Assembly (NCBI RefSeq): GCF_900639865.1
Contig: NZ_CAAAHX010000013.1
Location: 34,818-98,817, forward strand
Origin: Legionella gresilensis
GTDB taxonomy: Bacteria > Pseudomonadota > Gammaproteobacteria > Legionellales > Legionellaceae
Length of the DNA: 64,000 bases
Direction of reading: 5' to 3'
Below are positions 36,186 through 45,526 of the stretch, one piece after another. A model generated the notes under the pieces. The model made no database searches. It saw nothing but the letters and a program-made list of their open reading frames with translations, and was not told the origin of the DNA. Numbering within the stretch: position 1 is the stretch's first letter; the number at the start of each line of letters is the position of its first letter. The position numbers and the translations under genes were made by a program.

Positions 36186-36665
36186 TTAATCTATGAGATT
36201 AATTAAATTAAAATTAGGGCATTCATGTTTTAATAATCCTAGCTTATAAGTAATCGCTTTAAGGCTGCCCATATATCCACCATGGGTTGTTTTACCTACA
36301 ACACGATGGCAGGGAATAAACAGGGCTAAAGGATTGGTTTTACACGCTTGACCTATTGCGCGTGGGCTTGTTTGCAAAATTTTAGCTAATTCACCATAAG
36401 TGATTGTTCGACCTACAGGAATAACTAACAGTGCACCCCATACGCGTTGTTGATAAGTTGTTCCTTGTGGTTTTAAAGGTAATTGAAAGCGGTGCTGGCA
36501 ATTATGAAAATAAGCGTTAAGCTCAGTTTCAATTAATGAAGACAATTTATTAACCGCTGAACTTATAGTAGGTTCATTAGTAAAAGTAGCTTGATAGATA
36601 TAATGCTCATCAAACTCCAATTGAAGCCAGCCTACAGGGGTTTCAAAAGAAGTAGTAATGAGCAT
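36186..36665 (-). CDS. ogt: Methylated-DNA--protein-cysteine methyltransferase
   Basis: A 159-residue O6-alkylguanine-DNA alkyltransferase. The suicide cysteine is in IPCHRVVG near residue 120. GRTITYGELAKILQTSPRAIGQ is the helix-turn-helix DNA-binding part, with the Arg finger. KTHGGYMGSLKAITYKLGLL completes the active site. Its size and absence of an Ada N-terminal domain indicate the constitutive Ogt type. It transfers the alkyl group from damaged guanine to its own Cys. It follows rplS by five bases and so may be the last gene of the rpsP operon. Confidence 0.93.
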   Translation of the reverse strand: MLITTSFETPVGWLQLEFDEHYIYQATFTNEPTISSAVNKLSSLIETELNAYFHNCQHRFQLPLKPQGTTYQQRVWGALLVIPVGRTITYGELAKILQTSPRAIGQACKTNPLALFIPCHRVVGKTTHGGYMGSLKAITYKLGLLKHECPNFNLINLID

Positions 36666-36670
36666 ATAAA

Positions 36671-37036
36671 TTAACTATCTTTTTTAGTAGCTAATTTTTC
36701 TTTAATACGAGCTGCACGACCAGCTAAGTCACGTAAATAATATAATTTAGCACGACGTACGTCACCCCGGCGTTTAACAATAATGCTATCCACGACAGGA
36801 CTATAAGTTTGGAAAACTCGTTCAACACCAACGTTATGAGAAATTTTTCTGACAGTAAAAGCAGAATTTAAACCACGATTACGTTTAGCTATGACAACCC
36901 CTTCAAATGCTTGTAAACGCTCACGTGAACCTTCTTTCACTCTTACCTGAACTAAAACGGTATCACCTGGACTAAAATCCGGAATATTTTTACCTTGCAT
37001 TTGCTCAGTATTTAGTTGGTCAATAATATTAGTCAT
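36671..37036 (-). CDS. rplS: 50S ribosomal protein L19
   Basis: Ribosomal protein L19, 121 residues from the ATG at 37036. GGAG sits eight bases upstream. A longer in-frame ATG at 37099 overlaps trmD and would give a non-family extension. [39 protein letters not shown] and [20 protein letters not shown] are the L19 core. It is the last ribosomal gene of the conserved rpsP-rimM-trmD-rplS operon. Confidence 0.97.
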   Translation of the reverse strand: MTNIIDQLNTEQMQGKNIPDFSPGDTVLVQVRVKEGSRERLQAFEGVVIAKRNRGLNSAFTVRKISHNVGVERVFQTYSPVVDSIIVKRRGDVRRAKLYYLRDLAGRAARIKEKLATKKDS

Positions 37037-37061
37037 GAAGTAACTCCTCAAAATGGCTCTT

Positions 37062-37820
37062 CTAACAGGAATCGCCGTGTTCGCTTTTAAACTCGACAAG
37101 CAGCTGCTTGTCGAGTTTACTTAATTCAATCGAATCTAATAATTCTGGCCGCTTTAGCCAAGTTTTTCCTAGCGCTTGTTTTCTGCGCCAACGTTCAATT
37201 TCATAATGATTTCCACTAAGTAAGACTGCAGGAACATTCATTCCATCTACCGTAGCAGGTCTTGTATAATGAGGATAATCAAGTAACCCATTCATAAATG
37301 AATCTTGCACAGCTGATTCCGGATGACCAAGGCTTCCCGGAAGGAGACGCAAGATAGCATCAATAAATACCATGGCAGCTAATTCGCCACCGCTTAAAAC
37401 AAAGTCACCAATTGACCATTCTTCATCAACATGATGTTGAATGATTCGTTCGTCTATTCCTTCATACCGTCCTGCAATAAAGAGAAGCGGCGTTTTATAT
37501 TGAGCAATATCGTTCAACTCAGATTGACAGATTTTTTTACCCTGCGGACTTAAATAAATTGTTTTACATGCCGCAGGCATCTTTGCCTTTGCATGCAAGA
37601 TAGCCGCATTTAAAGGCTCATACATCATCACCATGCCAGGACCACCACCATAAGGTTTATCATCTATTTGACGATAAGGTCTAGAAGACCAGTCACGAGG
37701 ATTAAAGCACTCAATCTTCGCTAATCCTTGTGTTATTGTTCTTCCTGGTATTCCATAGTCTAATCCTGCAAATATCTCAGGCATTAAAGTAATGATGCCT
37801 AAATGCAATGTGTCAACCAT
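37062..37820 (-). CDS. trmD: tRNA (guanine-37-N1)-methyltransferase
   Basis: TrmD, 252 residues, the SPOUT methyltransferase that makes m1G37 in tRNAs to prevent frameshifting. [19 protein letters not shown] is the N-terminal signature. [31 protein letters not shown] and [19 protein letters not shown] form the trefoil-knot SAM site. [20 protein letters not shown] carries the catalytic Asp and linker region. It is fully intact. It sits 25 bases before rplS and 147 bases after rimM, a wider gap than usual inside this operon. Confidence 0.97.
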   Translation of the reverse strand: MVDTLHLGIITLMPEIFAGLDYGIPGRTITQGLAKIECFNPRDWSSRPYRQIDDKPYGGGPGMVMMYEPLNAAILHAKAKMPAACKTIYLSPQGKKICQSELNDIAQYKTPLLFIAGRYEGIDERIIQHHVDEEWSIGDFVLSGGELAAMVFIDAILRLLPGSLGHPESAVQDSFMNGLLDYPHYTRPATVDGMNVPAVLLSGNHYEIERWRRKQALGKTWLKRPELLDSIELSKLDKQLLVEFKSEHGDSC

Positions 37821-37967
37821 GTTATTTACACTTTTATACTCAATATTTAGTTAATTACTTAATGTTAACCTTATAAAGCGTTAGCAAATAAGGTGTATTT
37901 TATCATGATTTAGGTAGTAATTTTATCCAAAATCATATTAATTAAGCTAATTAGTGGATTTTAAATC

Positions 37968-38477
37968 CTAAAAATCAATATCCCAATCGGTTATAATACG
38001 CTGCTCTTTGAGATTAATATCTACTATAAACCGGCCAAGTAGGTAAGGAATTAAATACTGCTTATTTTCATTTCCTTGTACTACTAAGACATCATTAGAG
38101 CCTGTAGGTAATATGCCCACAACCTTGCCAAAATTATTACCTTGCTGATTAACAACCTCTAGCCCTAAAAGTTCATGCCAGTAAAATTCGCCTGACTCAA
38201 GTTTTGGTAGCTGCTCTTTATGAACTCTAATATCACAATTAGTTAAGTTCATCGCTAATTCACGCTCACTAAATCCCTCTACTTTAACAAGAACGTATTT
38301 AGTGGTAACTTCGGCGTCTAATAGCTTTATAGGCTGCCATACTTTATTAATGTAAGCATGCCACCCTTGATAATTAAGAATATTAGTGAGGGGCTCAGTA
38401 TAAGAATTAACTGAAATAAAGCCCTTAATTCCATGAACCCTACCGAAGCGTCCTACAATAACCCAGTCATCAGCCAC
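37968..38477 (-). CDS. rimM: Ribosome maturation factor RimM
   Basis: RimM, 169 residues, binds S19 and helps 30S head assembly. The N-terminal barrel begins VIVGRFGRVHGIKGFISV, and the PRC-like C-terminal domain begins FYWHELLGLEVV with VGILPTGSNDVLVV and LIPYL. It follows rpsP with a single base between stop and start, so it is translationally coupled. Confidence 0.95.
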   Translation of the reverse strand: MADDWVIVGRFGRVHGIKGFISVNSYTEPLTNILNYQGWHAYINKVWQPIKLLDAEVTTKYVLVKVEGFSERELAMNLTNCDIRVHKEQLPKLESGEFYWHELLGLEVVNQQGNNFGKVVGILPTGSNDVLVVQGNENKQYLIPYLLGRFIVDINLKEQRIITDWDIDF

Positions 38478-38478
38478 T

Positions 38479-38736
38479 TTATTCAGTTGTGCCAGTCTTT
38501 TTATATTCTTTAATTAAAGCACGTACTCGATCAGATAATTGCGCACCTTGGCTTTGCCAATGGGTCACTTTTTCCATATCTAAATGTAAGCGAGCTTCCT
38601 GACCACGTGCTACAGGGTTAAAATACCCAACGCGCTCAATGTAGCTTCCATCCCTACGTTTACGGCTATCTGTAACAACCATGTGATAAAAAGGGCGCTT
38701 TTTGGCACCTGCTCTTGATAAACGTATAACGACCAT
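38479..38736 (-). CDS. rpsP: 30S ribosomal protein S16
   Basis: S16, 85 residues. [39 protein letters not shown] and [19 protein letters not shown] are the family signature across the whole length. It is the first gene of the rpsP-rimM-trmD-rplS operon; ffh, 82 bases upstream and on the same strand, is a frequent neighbour and may share transcription. Confidence 0.97.
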   Translation of the reverse strand: MVVIRLSRAGAKKRPFYHMVVTDSRKRRDGSYIERVGYFNPVARGQEARLHLDMEKVTHWQSQGAQLSDRVRALIKEYKKTGTTE

Positions 38737-38818
38737 TATATTCCTCTTTAAGAGTGTTACGGTAAAAATGCCGTGTATTGTACGAAAATTAACTCAGTAA
38801 GGGAAGTCCTCTAGATAA

Positions 38819-40195
38819 TTATTTAAATTCATCCGGTAGCATCCCTTTTAAGCCTGGGAACCCCTTTATTCCACGCATCATTTGTTTAATGCCGCCAGGC
38901 TTAGTAAACTTTTTCATCATTTTTTGCATTTGTTCATATTGCTTTAAGAGCCGATTAACGTCTTGAATTTGGGTACCTGAACCTAGGGCAATTCTTTTTT
39001 TCCTTGAACCTACAATAATTTTTGGTATGCGGCGTTCTTTAGGTGTCATAGAATTAATAATCGCAATTGTCTGCTTCATTGCCTTATCATTTACTTGGCT
39101 AATTGCTTGTTGCGGGAGCTGCCCAATACCTGGTAATTTACTCATCATACCAGCTATACCGCCCATATTATTCATTTGTAAGAGCTGCTCTCTAAAATCT
39201 TCTAAGTCAAATCCTTTTCCTTTTTTGATTTTTTTAGCTAATTTTTCGCTTGTCTTTTTATCAGCTTTCCGCTCAACTTCTTCAATTAAAGTTAAAATAT
39301 CACCCATGCCAAGAATACGAGAGGCAATACGGTCAGGATGAAAAGGTTCCAAAGCATCTATTTTCTCACCGCTACCTAAGAATTTAATAGGTTGGCCGGT
39401 AATTGATTTGACAGATAAGGCAGCGCCGCCACGTGCATCACCATCTGTTTTTGTCAGAATGACGCCTGTTAGCGATAGGGCCTCATGAAATGCTTTGGCT
39501 GTAGTTGCTGCATCTTGTCCAGTCATGCTATCAACGACAAACAAGGTTTCAATCGGTGTAACTGCTTGATGAATAGATTTAATTTCATTCATCATATCAG
39601 CATCAATATGTAGTCGGCCTGCTGTATCTACAATAAGCACATCCATATATTGCTTTCTGGCGCTATCTAAAGCCTGTTTAGCAATATCTACCGGGTTTTC
39701 ATGGGTAGCGGCAGGATGAAAAGGTACATCAAGTTGATTTGCTAACAATTGTAATTGCTCAATGGCTGCTGGACGATAAACGTCTAGACTTACTAGCATC
39801 ACTTTTTTATCGGCTTGCTCTTTTAAATATTTGGCTAATTTAGCGGCACTAGTCGTTTTACCGGAACCTTGTAAGCCGGCCATAAGAAATACAGCTGGTG
39901 GTTGGGTTTTAAAATTAAGATCAACGCGTTCATCGCCTAAGAAATGGATTAGCTCATCATTAACTATTTTAACCAGCGCTTGCTCAGGCTTTAAATTTAG
40001 ATCAACTTCTTGGCCAAGTACTTTCTCTTTTACTTGTTCAATAAATTGTTTTACAACCGGTAAAGCAACGTCAGCTTCAAGTAATGATAAACGTATTTCA
40101 CGTAACGCTTGTTGAGTATTTTCATCAGTAAAACGACTTTGGCCACTAAGTGATTTAAAAGTACGCGTCAGTCGCTCGGTTAAATTTTCAAACAT
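38819..40195 (-). CDS. ffh: Signal recognition particle protein Ffh
   Basis: Ffh, 458 residues, the GTPase of the signal recognition particle that binds 4.5S RNA (also in this window, at 62.2 kb). The N-terminal four-helix bundle is followed by the GTPase G domain with GLQGSGKTTSAAKLA, DTAGRLHIDADM and TKTDGDARGGAAL. The Met-rich M domain carries the RNA-binding and signal-sequence grooves (GLKGMLPDEFK at the end, MRGIKGFPG before it). Full length and unbroken. It is transcribed towards rpsP. Confidence 0.97.
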   Translation of the reverse strand: MFENLTERLTRTFKSLSGQSRFTDENTQQALREIRLSLLEADVALPVVKQFIEQVKEKVLGQEVDLNLKPEQALVKIVNDELIHFLGDERVDLNFKTQPPAVFLMAGLQGSGKTTSAAKLAKYLKEQADKKVMLVSLDVYRPAAIEQLQLLANQLDVPFHPAATHENPVDIAKQALDSARKQYMDVLIVDTAGRLHIDADMMNEIKSIHQAVTPIETLFVVDSMTGQDAATTAKAFHEALSLTGVILTKTDGDARGGAALSVKSITGQPIKFLGSGEKIDALEPFHPDRIASRILGMGDILTLIEEVERKADKKTSEKLAKKIKKGKGFDLEDFREQLLQMNNMGGIAGMMSKLPGIGQLPQQAISQVNDKAMKQTIAIINSMTPKERRIPKIIVGSRKKRIALGSGTQIQDVNRLLKQYEQMQKMMKKFTKPGGIKQMMRGIKGFPGLKGMLPDEFK

Positions 40196-40403
40196 GATGT
40201 TATCCAGGCGAAAAAGAATAATTGTAGCACGCTAGAATGTGTCTGCAACGATTGCGTGTAAACAATAGTTACATACTTACTTCAAATATTTTTATAGAAT
40301 GTGATATATAAGATAATTAATAGTAAAAAATTAGATAATAATCTGGCTTAGACTAAGGTCTCCAGCTAATATGCAATTATTAAATTTAATCTAAAGGAAG
40401 TTA

Positions 40404-41669
40404 GTGGATCTCTCCTTAATTATATTATTTTTGATTTTAATTATTTTAATTGGTGTTTCTGCTTTTTTTTCAGGCTCTGAAATAGGGATGATGTCTTTAA
40501 ATCGTTATCGCCTGCGTCACCTAGCTAAAAGCAAGAACAAGCAAGCAATCCGCGTAAGTAAGTTATTATCACGTCCTGAAAAATTACTTGGTGTTATTTT
40601 AATTGGTAGCACCTTAGCGAACATTGTTGCTTCCATGGTAGCAACCCTTATTGGACAACAGTTATATGGCAATGTAGGTGTTGCCATTGCTACTATCTTA
40701 CTAACGTTAATTATTTTAGTCATTTCAGAGATGCTCCCTAAAACACTTGCTGCTTTATACCCCCAACAGGTCGCATTTGCTGCATCTTTTTTACTAGTAA
40801 ACTTGCAAAAACTGATGTCACCTTTAGTGCATGTTGTCAGTTGGATTACAAATAGTATGTTAAAGTTATTTGGTTTTTCTCTAGATCAGGCACAACGTGA
40901 GGCTTTAACGGCGGATGAATTACGCTCTGTTGTTAATGAAGCCGAAGGTTTATTGCCGCTAGAGCATAAAAGTATGCTGATTGGTTTGCTTGATTTAGAA
41001 AAAGCGACTGTAGAAGATATTATGATTCCCAAAGCAGATATTGTAGGTATTGATTTAAATAAATCTTGGCATGAAATACTTGATCAGCTTGAAACAGCGC
41101 AACATACTCGTTTACCCCTTTATAAAGAAAGTATTGATCAGCTCATTGGAATTGTTCATGTACGAAGTATTCTTAATTTAAGTTTGGAAGAGCGCTTAGA
41201 TAAAGAGACATTAGTGAAAATTGCTGATGTACCATATTTTATTCCCGAAGAGACGCCTCTAAGTACCCAGATACTTAATTTTCAAAAGGTAAAAAAACGC
41301 AGTTCTTTTGTCGTTGATGAATATGGCGACTTACAAGGATTAGTTACCTTAGAAGACATACTTGAAGAAGTAGTAGGTGAATTTACAACCGATATCGCCA
41401 CCCTTGGTAAAGACATTATTGACCAAGATGATGGCACAGTTATCGTTGATGCAAGTATTACACTTAGACAATTAAAGCGTTTACTAGGTTGGCAACTACC
41501 TGCGCTTGGCCCACGCACATTAAGTGGACTTATTATCGAATATTTAGGTTATATTCCACCGGCTGATTGCTGTTTGCAAATAGAAACCTATCAAATAGAG
41601 ATTTTAAAAGTTAGTGATAACATGATTAAAACGGTCCGAATGAGAAAGATTAATTCAAAAAGAAAGTAA
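40404..41669 (+). CDS. CorC/HlyC-type CNNM membrane protein (YfjD-like)
   Basis: A 421-residue member of the DUF21/CBS/CorC_HlyC family. About four membrane helices span residues 3-160, with FFSGSEIGMMSLNRYRLR and SEMLPKTLAALYPQ motifs. A CBS pair follows (MIPKADIVGIDLN and FVVDEYGDLQGLVTLEDILEEVVGE). The C-terminal CorC_HlyC domain begins near residue 345. It starts with GTG at 40404, AAGGAAG upstream. Members of this family are proposed to export magnesium; the old 'haemolysin' label is not supported. It is divergent from ffh, the common gammaproteobacterial ffh-yfjD neighbourhood. Confidence 0.92.
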   Translation: MDLSLIILFLILIILIGVSAFFSGSEIGMMSLNRYRLRHLAKSKNKQAIRVSKLLSRPEKLLGVILIGSTLANIVASMVATLIGQQLYGNVGVAIATILLTLIILVISEMLPKTLAALYPQQVAFAASFLLVNLQKLMSPLVHVVSWITNSMLKLFGFSLDQAQREALTADELRSVVNEAEGLLPLEHKSMLIGLLDLEKATVEDIMIPKADIVGIDLNKSWHEILDQLETAQHTRLPLYKESIDQLIGIVHVRSILNLSLEERLDKETLVKIADVPYFIPEETPLSTQILNFQKVKKRSSFVVDEYGDLQGLVTLEDILEEVVGEFTTDIATLGKDIIDQDDGTVIVDASITLRQLKRLLGWQLPALGPRTLSGLIIEYLGYIPPADCCLQIETYQIEILKVSDNMIKTVRMRKINSKRK

Positions 41670-42161
41670 GGACTATATTTAACTGTTTGGGCGTATCATC
41701 TGTTAATTTACTTTCTTACGAAATAGTTATTTTATATTTGACAAAGACTGGTTTCTAGAAGAGTTACCGGAACAAGTTGATTATAGTTGGTTGTTAGGAT
41801 TAATGAAGGTTTGGGTAGAGACTGAGTCTCTACTCTTTAAACTGTGTATAGTTTTGTTAACCGTATCACACTTAGGAACTTCAAAAGGAATAGCGCTTTT
41901 ATTTTTTTATTGTTAATTTTGATTTATTATGTTTACTATGGTTTTGATAAAGATAATTTTAATTAAAATTTAACTGGACAGTGCAAAAAAGGTTACGATA
42001 TTTAATGAGCATGAATCGTAATTTTTTAATTAGAAAACTAAGCTATGAAAATTGAGGAACGAAATTTACTTATGGACCAATAATTTCGAACTGAAATTTA
42101 TTGATTGCAAATTAATACAAATTGATAACGTGATCTTATAAATAAATAACAAAGGAATGTT
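41670..42161. other. AT-rich gap of about 490 bases with one perfect palindrome
   Basis: No supported gene lies between the CorC-type gene and the next beta-barrel gene. GTAGAGACT (41815-41823) and AGTCTCTAC (41825-41833) form a perfect 9-base stem around one base, about 145 bases past the stop. It is followed by a short pyrimidine stretch (TCTTT). It could be a weak terminator or an operator. A stop-free stretch crosses it in one plus-strand frame, but it has no start and no family resemblance. The rest is very AT-rich, probably promoter and leader for the gene at 42162. Confidence 0.45.
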
Positions 42162-42785
42162 ATGAAAAAAATTGCGCTATTTACTACTGCTTTATTTATT
42201 ACTGGAGCCACCTCTGCCTCAACTGTAGTTGATAGCTGGTATGTTAGCGCCTTTGGCGGCTACACTTACTTACCTTCTAATATAAAAACTCACTATTATG
42301 GATACTTGTTCTCTGATGTGCATTATCTTAATGGCTATGATGTTGGTGGTAGCATTGGATATCAATGCAATCCTCTTCGTTATGAATTTCAATATACTTA
42401 CCTAAATGCGGATAATGATCGCTATAGCGTAGATCATAAAAAAGAATTGAATATTGATGGCGGTACTAAAGCAAATGTCTTGATGACAAATCTTTATTAT
42501 GATTTTCCTGAAATGTTAAATTCAATTAATCCCTTTCTTGGGGTAGGTATTGGTTATGCCTTTATGCATGCTACATTAAACAGCACAAGCCGCTATGCAC
42601 TACCTCATTTCAACACAAACGTAAACTCTTTTGCTTATCAAGGCATGGGAGGGTTGAGTTATAGTTTTACAGAAAAGTTTGCAATCAATGCAGCATATCG
42701 TTATATGGCAACAACTAATACTGGTAAATGGGGCAAAACTCTCCAAGCACAAATGGGCAATGTTGCAGCCGTGTATCGTTTTTGA
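42162..42785 (+). CDS. Outer-membrane beta-barrel (opacity-like surface protein)
   Basis: A 207-residue protein with a signal peptide (MKKIALFTTALFITGATSAS). WYVSAFGGYTYLPSNIKTHY opens the barrel, with a typical Gly-Tyr strand. GYDVGGSIGYQCNPLRYEFQY and PFLGVGIGYAF are further strands. The end, MGNVAAVYRF, carries the final-strand aromatic Phe recognised by BAM. It resembles opacity-family/OmpA-like eight-stranded barrels of Legionella and Coxiella. AAAGGA is about eight bases before ATG. Function unknown. Confidence 0.83.
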   Translation: MKKIALFTTALFITGATSASTVVDSWYVSAFGGYTYLPSNIKTHYYGYLFSDVHYLNGYDVGGSIGYQCNPLRYEFQYTYLNADNDRYSVDHKKELNIDGGTKANVLMTNLYYDFPEMLNSINPFLGVGIGYAFMHATLNSTSRYALPHFNTNVNSFAYQGMGGLSYSFTEKFAINAAYRYMATTNTGKWGKTLQAQMGNVAAVYRF

Positions 42786-42951
42786 TACATATAGCTATCC
42801 ATTTCTATTGAAATTTGAATGTAGTTGAAGTAATCGTAGGAAAAAAGACTATTAATAAAATTCAGGGTATTAATATTTTTTACTCCGAATTTTTTAACTT
42901 TGTTATTTTTATTTGTGTTAAGATTTATGCGTTTATAGCTCTATTACTTTA

Positions 42952-43605
42952 ATGAAATACATAATGACATTTTTAAGACGTGCTCGATTAGCTCAAACGT
43001 TTTTCTCAAGTCCACCAGACCCAGAAACTATTTTTTATGCAGGAAAGATAGCTGTTAATCGTGAGGCTGATTCTTTTTCTATAAAGTCTTTATCTACTTT
43101 AAAAGAACTATTAGCGCAGGAGGAAGATGATGTTTTTCGATTTTTAGTAGATAGAACAGGTAAGTTGTGGTTCTCTTATGAAACTCGTCCTTATAATAGA
43201 GCACCGAAACATTTTCAAATGACTGGAGATCCTTTAGAGATTGCATGTTGCTTGACCGCTGGAAATATCAAATTTAAAAATAAAAAAGGAGCTATTTTAA
43301 AAAACATCAGTCATCGCAGTGGTGATTTTTATCCTTCATTTCTGTCACTACGTTGGCTACTAGCAATACTTGTTGTTAATGAAGAATCACTTCCTTTTAA
43401 GTTGCCTAAGTTTATTGTTATAAAAGAGCTAAAGAGTGAGAAAATTTATAAACATATATGGCGTATAAAAAAGGTTAGAAAATGGGTAGATAGTTTCCGC
43501 CACAATGAAACACTTATAAATCAATTACGTCAGCCAAAGCTAAGTAGTAAAATAGTGCGTTATGATGCAATAAATTATTGTAATAAAGCTTTACATAGCG
43601 CTTGA
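42952..43605 (+). CDS. Hypothetical protein; candidate effector
   Basis: A 217-residue basic soluble protein; an in-frame ATG four codons later (42964) could also be the start. The core has FRFLVDRTGKLWFSYETRP, APKHFQMTG, a CLTAGNIKF stretch, and ISHRSGDFYPSFLSLRWLLA. The linked pattern 'lw...H.qMTG...aGni.f...isHrSGDF.PsfdsL' is one I associate, from memory, with hypothetical proteins of Legionella and Coxiella that are candidate type IV effectors. The C terminus is Lys/Arg-rich with paired helices. No signal peptide. It is likely a real gene; its biochemical function is unknown. Confidence 0.6.
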   Translation: MKYIMTFLRRARLAQTFFSSPPDPETIFYAGKIAVNREADSFSIKSLSTLKELLAQEEDDVFRFLVDRTGKLWFSYETRPYNRAPKHFQMTGDPLEIACCLTAGNIKFKNKKGAILKNISHRSGDFYPSFLSLRWLLAILVVNEESLPFKLPKFIVIKELKSEKIYKHIWRIKKVRKWVDSFRHNETLINQLRQPKLSSKIVRYDAINYCNKALHSA

Positions 43606-43660
43606 TCTTTAGATATTAATCAGTTGATATTTTACATTTAAAATTTTTCAAGGATAGCAA

Positions 43661-44062
43661 GTGCTTCATACTACTTCTCAATTGAGAATATTTAAAATTT
43701 TTATGTTAATAGGTGCATTTTCAGCGATGACTGCCACAATTTTAGGTGCTTTTGCAGCTCATACCTTGAAAATACAATTTAGCGACTACCAGATGCAGAT
43801 TTTCCAAACAGGTATTTTATATCAATTTATCCATAGTCTTTCCTTGTTGTTTGTTGGGATGATTCTTTTGCAATTTGATACAAAAACTCTACGAGTATCC
43901 GGATGGTTATTTTTTATTGGTATCTTGCTCTTCTCAGGTAGCTTGTATTTAATGAGCGTGATGCAAGTAAAAGCAATTGGAATAATTACTCCATTTGGTG
44001 GAACCTGCTTTATCATTGGCTGGCTATTACTCGCTGTAGGAATATCCAAGATTAATTCATAG
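43661..44062 (+). CDS. DUF423 (YgdD-like) small membrane protein
   Basis: A 133-residue integral-membrane protein with four predicted helices. MLIGAFSAMTATILGAFAAH, LYQFIHSLSLLFVG and LFSGSLYLMSVMQVKAIGII and the TPFGGTCFIIGWLLL end are diagnostic of DUF423. It starts with GTG at 43661, AAGGA about seven bases before. Family members are widespread and of unknown function. It is on the same strand as the hypothetical gene 55 bases upstream. Confidence 0.9.
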   Translation: MLHTTSQLRIFKIFMLIGAFSAMTATILGAFAAHTLKIQFSDYQMQIFQTGILYQFIHSLSLLFVGMILLQFDTKTLRVSGWLFFIGILLFSGSLYLMSVMQVKAIGIITPFGGTCFIIGWLLLAVGISKINS

Positions 44063-44221
44063 GAGTATTTACCAAAAGAGTAAGCGTTTTATCAATTAAC
44101 ATTATTAAGTCTCATAAATTTTAGAATTAGACTTATTTAAAATTTTGGAATGACGGATTCAATACGCTGTTGCAAAAATAATACTATTGTATACTTTCTA
44201 AAAGTCAACAAGGAGCAAGTA

Positions 44222-44722
44222 ATGCCACAAGAGACAATGGAGCAAGAAAAGTTGGATGTTAATCAAGTTGATTCAAGTAAGATAAGTCCCGATGTTTATG
44301 AAAATGCAAGGAAACTAAATACTCAAATTGCTACTAGAGGACCTGCCGTGCTTTATGCTTTAAGCAAAGCAAGTGAACCTTTGGGTAAAGGAAATATAGT
44401 CACTGGTATTGGAGGTATGGTTATCGGTGCTTTTGGATTTTTTGGTAACCGGTATTTTAGAAATAAAGGTGATGATTCAGCTTATACTTATATGGGCCAA
44501 ATAGTAGGAGGAGTGCAATTTACAGCTGGATTTATATTGTTGGCAATTGAGGCATTTGAAACCTATACCAATTCTGGCGAAGCCGGTCCTTTATTGAAGG
44601 TTTTGGGAATGGCTGGAATGGCACTTGCTTTAACTGAAAGCACCTTAGTTTTGTTTAACTCCTATTTGTACGGCGATGGCCCAACCAGAGCGTTATCAGA
44701 CGCAAGACCCAAAATGAATTAA
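44222..44722 (+). CDS. Hypothetical membrane protein
   Basis: A 166-residue protein from ATG 44222, preceded by AAGGAG eight bases upstream. An upstream frame from 44150 adds 24 residues without support. The first 55 residues are polar (KLDVNQVDSSKISPDVYENA). Three or four hydrophobic stretches follow (GNIVTGIGGMVIGAFGFFG, GGVQFTAGFILLAIEAF, LLKVLGMAGMALALTE). It has no signal peptide, and the membrane region is Gly-rich. No family is recognised. Gly-rich hairpins like these occur in Legionella membrane-inserting effectors, but that is weak evidence. Confidence 0.6.
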   Translation: MPQETMEQEKLDVNQVDSSKISPDVYENARKLNTQIATRGPAVLYALSKASEPLGKGNIVTGIGGMVIGAFGFFGNRYFRNKGDDSAYTYMGQIVGGVQFTAGFILLAIEAFETYTNSGEAGPLLKVLGMAGMALALTESTLVLFNSYLYGDGPTRALSDARPKMN

Positions 44723-44797
44723 TCCACTTTCAAGAAACATCTATTTAAGACTAAATGTAACTATTTTTAAATTAAATTTTAGATAGCCAGCGTGTAG

Positions 44798-44854
44798 GTC
44801 GGGCCTCCGGCCCGACGTGTCAGTACTAGATAGAAAGTCGGGCCAAGGCCTGAT
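44798..44854. repeat. Tandem REP-like hairpins
   Basis: GTCGGGCC-TCC-GGCCCGAC (44798-44816) is a perfect 8-base stem. A second, imperfect hairpin, GTCGGGCC-AA-GGCCTGAT, follows at 44837-44854. They are separated by 20 bases and are much more GC-rich than the flanks. The arrangement resembles a BIME-type extragenic palindrome pair. It lies in the 200-base gap between a membrane protein gene and an NTF2-like gene. Confidence 0.65.
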
Positions 44855-44923
44855 CTAAGCTTGCTTAAATTTATAATTAAGTATACGTTACTTATCCAAT
44901 TATAAGATGAGTTTTTTACTGCT

Positions 44924-45301
44924 ATGTCAAAAGCGCAAAAACTAACTAAGTGCTACATAACAGCTTATAATCAATTCGATATTGATGGCATGTTGAGCTA
45001 TGTAGATGAGAAAATTATTTTTATTAATTATTCAGGAGGAAAACAAACAGCTTATTGTCAGACAAAAGAAGAATTTCATCATTTGGCTATACAGTCAGCA
45101 AACCTTTTTGCAAAAAGAACGCAAAATATTCGTAATATGATTGAAAATGACGAACAGGTCGCCGTTGAAATTGATTATTGTGCCATTTTAAAACAGGATT
45201 TATCTTCTGAATTAAAAGCTGGTCAGGAGTTAGTTCTAGCTGGAGTTTTAATTTTTACATTTAAAGATTTTAAGATAACTAAATTAGTTGATTACAGCTA
45301 A
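44924..45301 (+). CDS. SnoaL/NTF2-like fold protein
   Basis: A 125-residue protein with an NTF2/SnoaL-like pattern. AQKLTKCYITAYNQFDIDGM begins the first helix, LSYVDEKIIFINYSG the following strand, and KTKEEFHHLAIQSANLF the second helix. Strands such as EQVAVEIDYCAIL and GQELVLAGVLIFTFKDFKI come after. Members of this fold include ketosteroid isomerases, polyketide cyclases and binding proteins. The catalytic Asp/His of SnoaL enzymes cannot be placed with certainty. Single-gene unit after the REP pair. Confidence 0.72.
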   Translation: MSKAQKLTKCYITAYNQFDIDGMLSYVDEKIIFINYSGGKQTAYCQTKEEFHHLAIQSANLFAKRTQNIRNMIENDEQVAVEIDYCAILKQDLSSELKAGQELVLAGVLIFTFKDFKITKLVDYS

Positions 45302-45526
45302 TTCAATGCTTTTGCCCAAAAACACATGAATTAACTTAATAAAGCTATAAGCATTTAGTTAGTTCCAAAACTTGCTTTTTTAGTAGATCAGAATGATGGT
45401 GGGTTCTTCTCTATCTTACAGCTACGGATTGAGTACAATTTATGCGGATTCTAAAAATACTTACTGAAAAATAAAAAGCATTTTCAGGTTCAAGAGTTAA
45501 TGATGGCTTAAATTAATTGCAAAAAT

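Noticed and set aside
41740..41920. Stop-free stretch in the gap after the CorC-type gene, reading WFLEELPEQVDYSW
   Set aside because: It has no start codon and no recognisable family. It might be a transposase remnant but cannot be supported.
44150..44221. Longer start for the membrane protein at 44222
   Set aside because: The ATG at 44222 has a strong AAGGAG and the extra 24 residues have no support.
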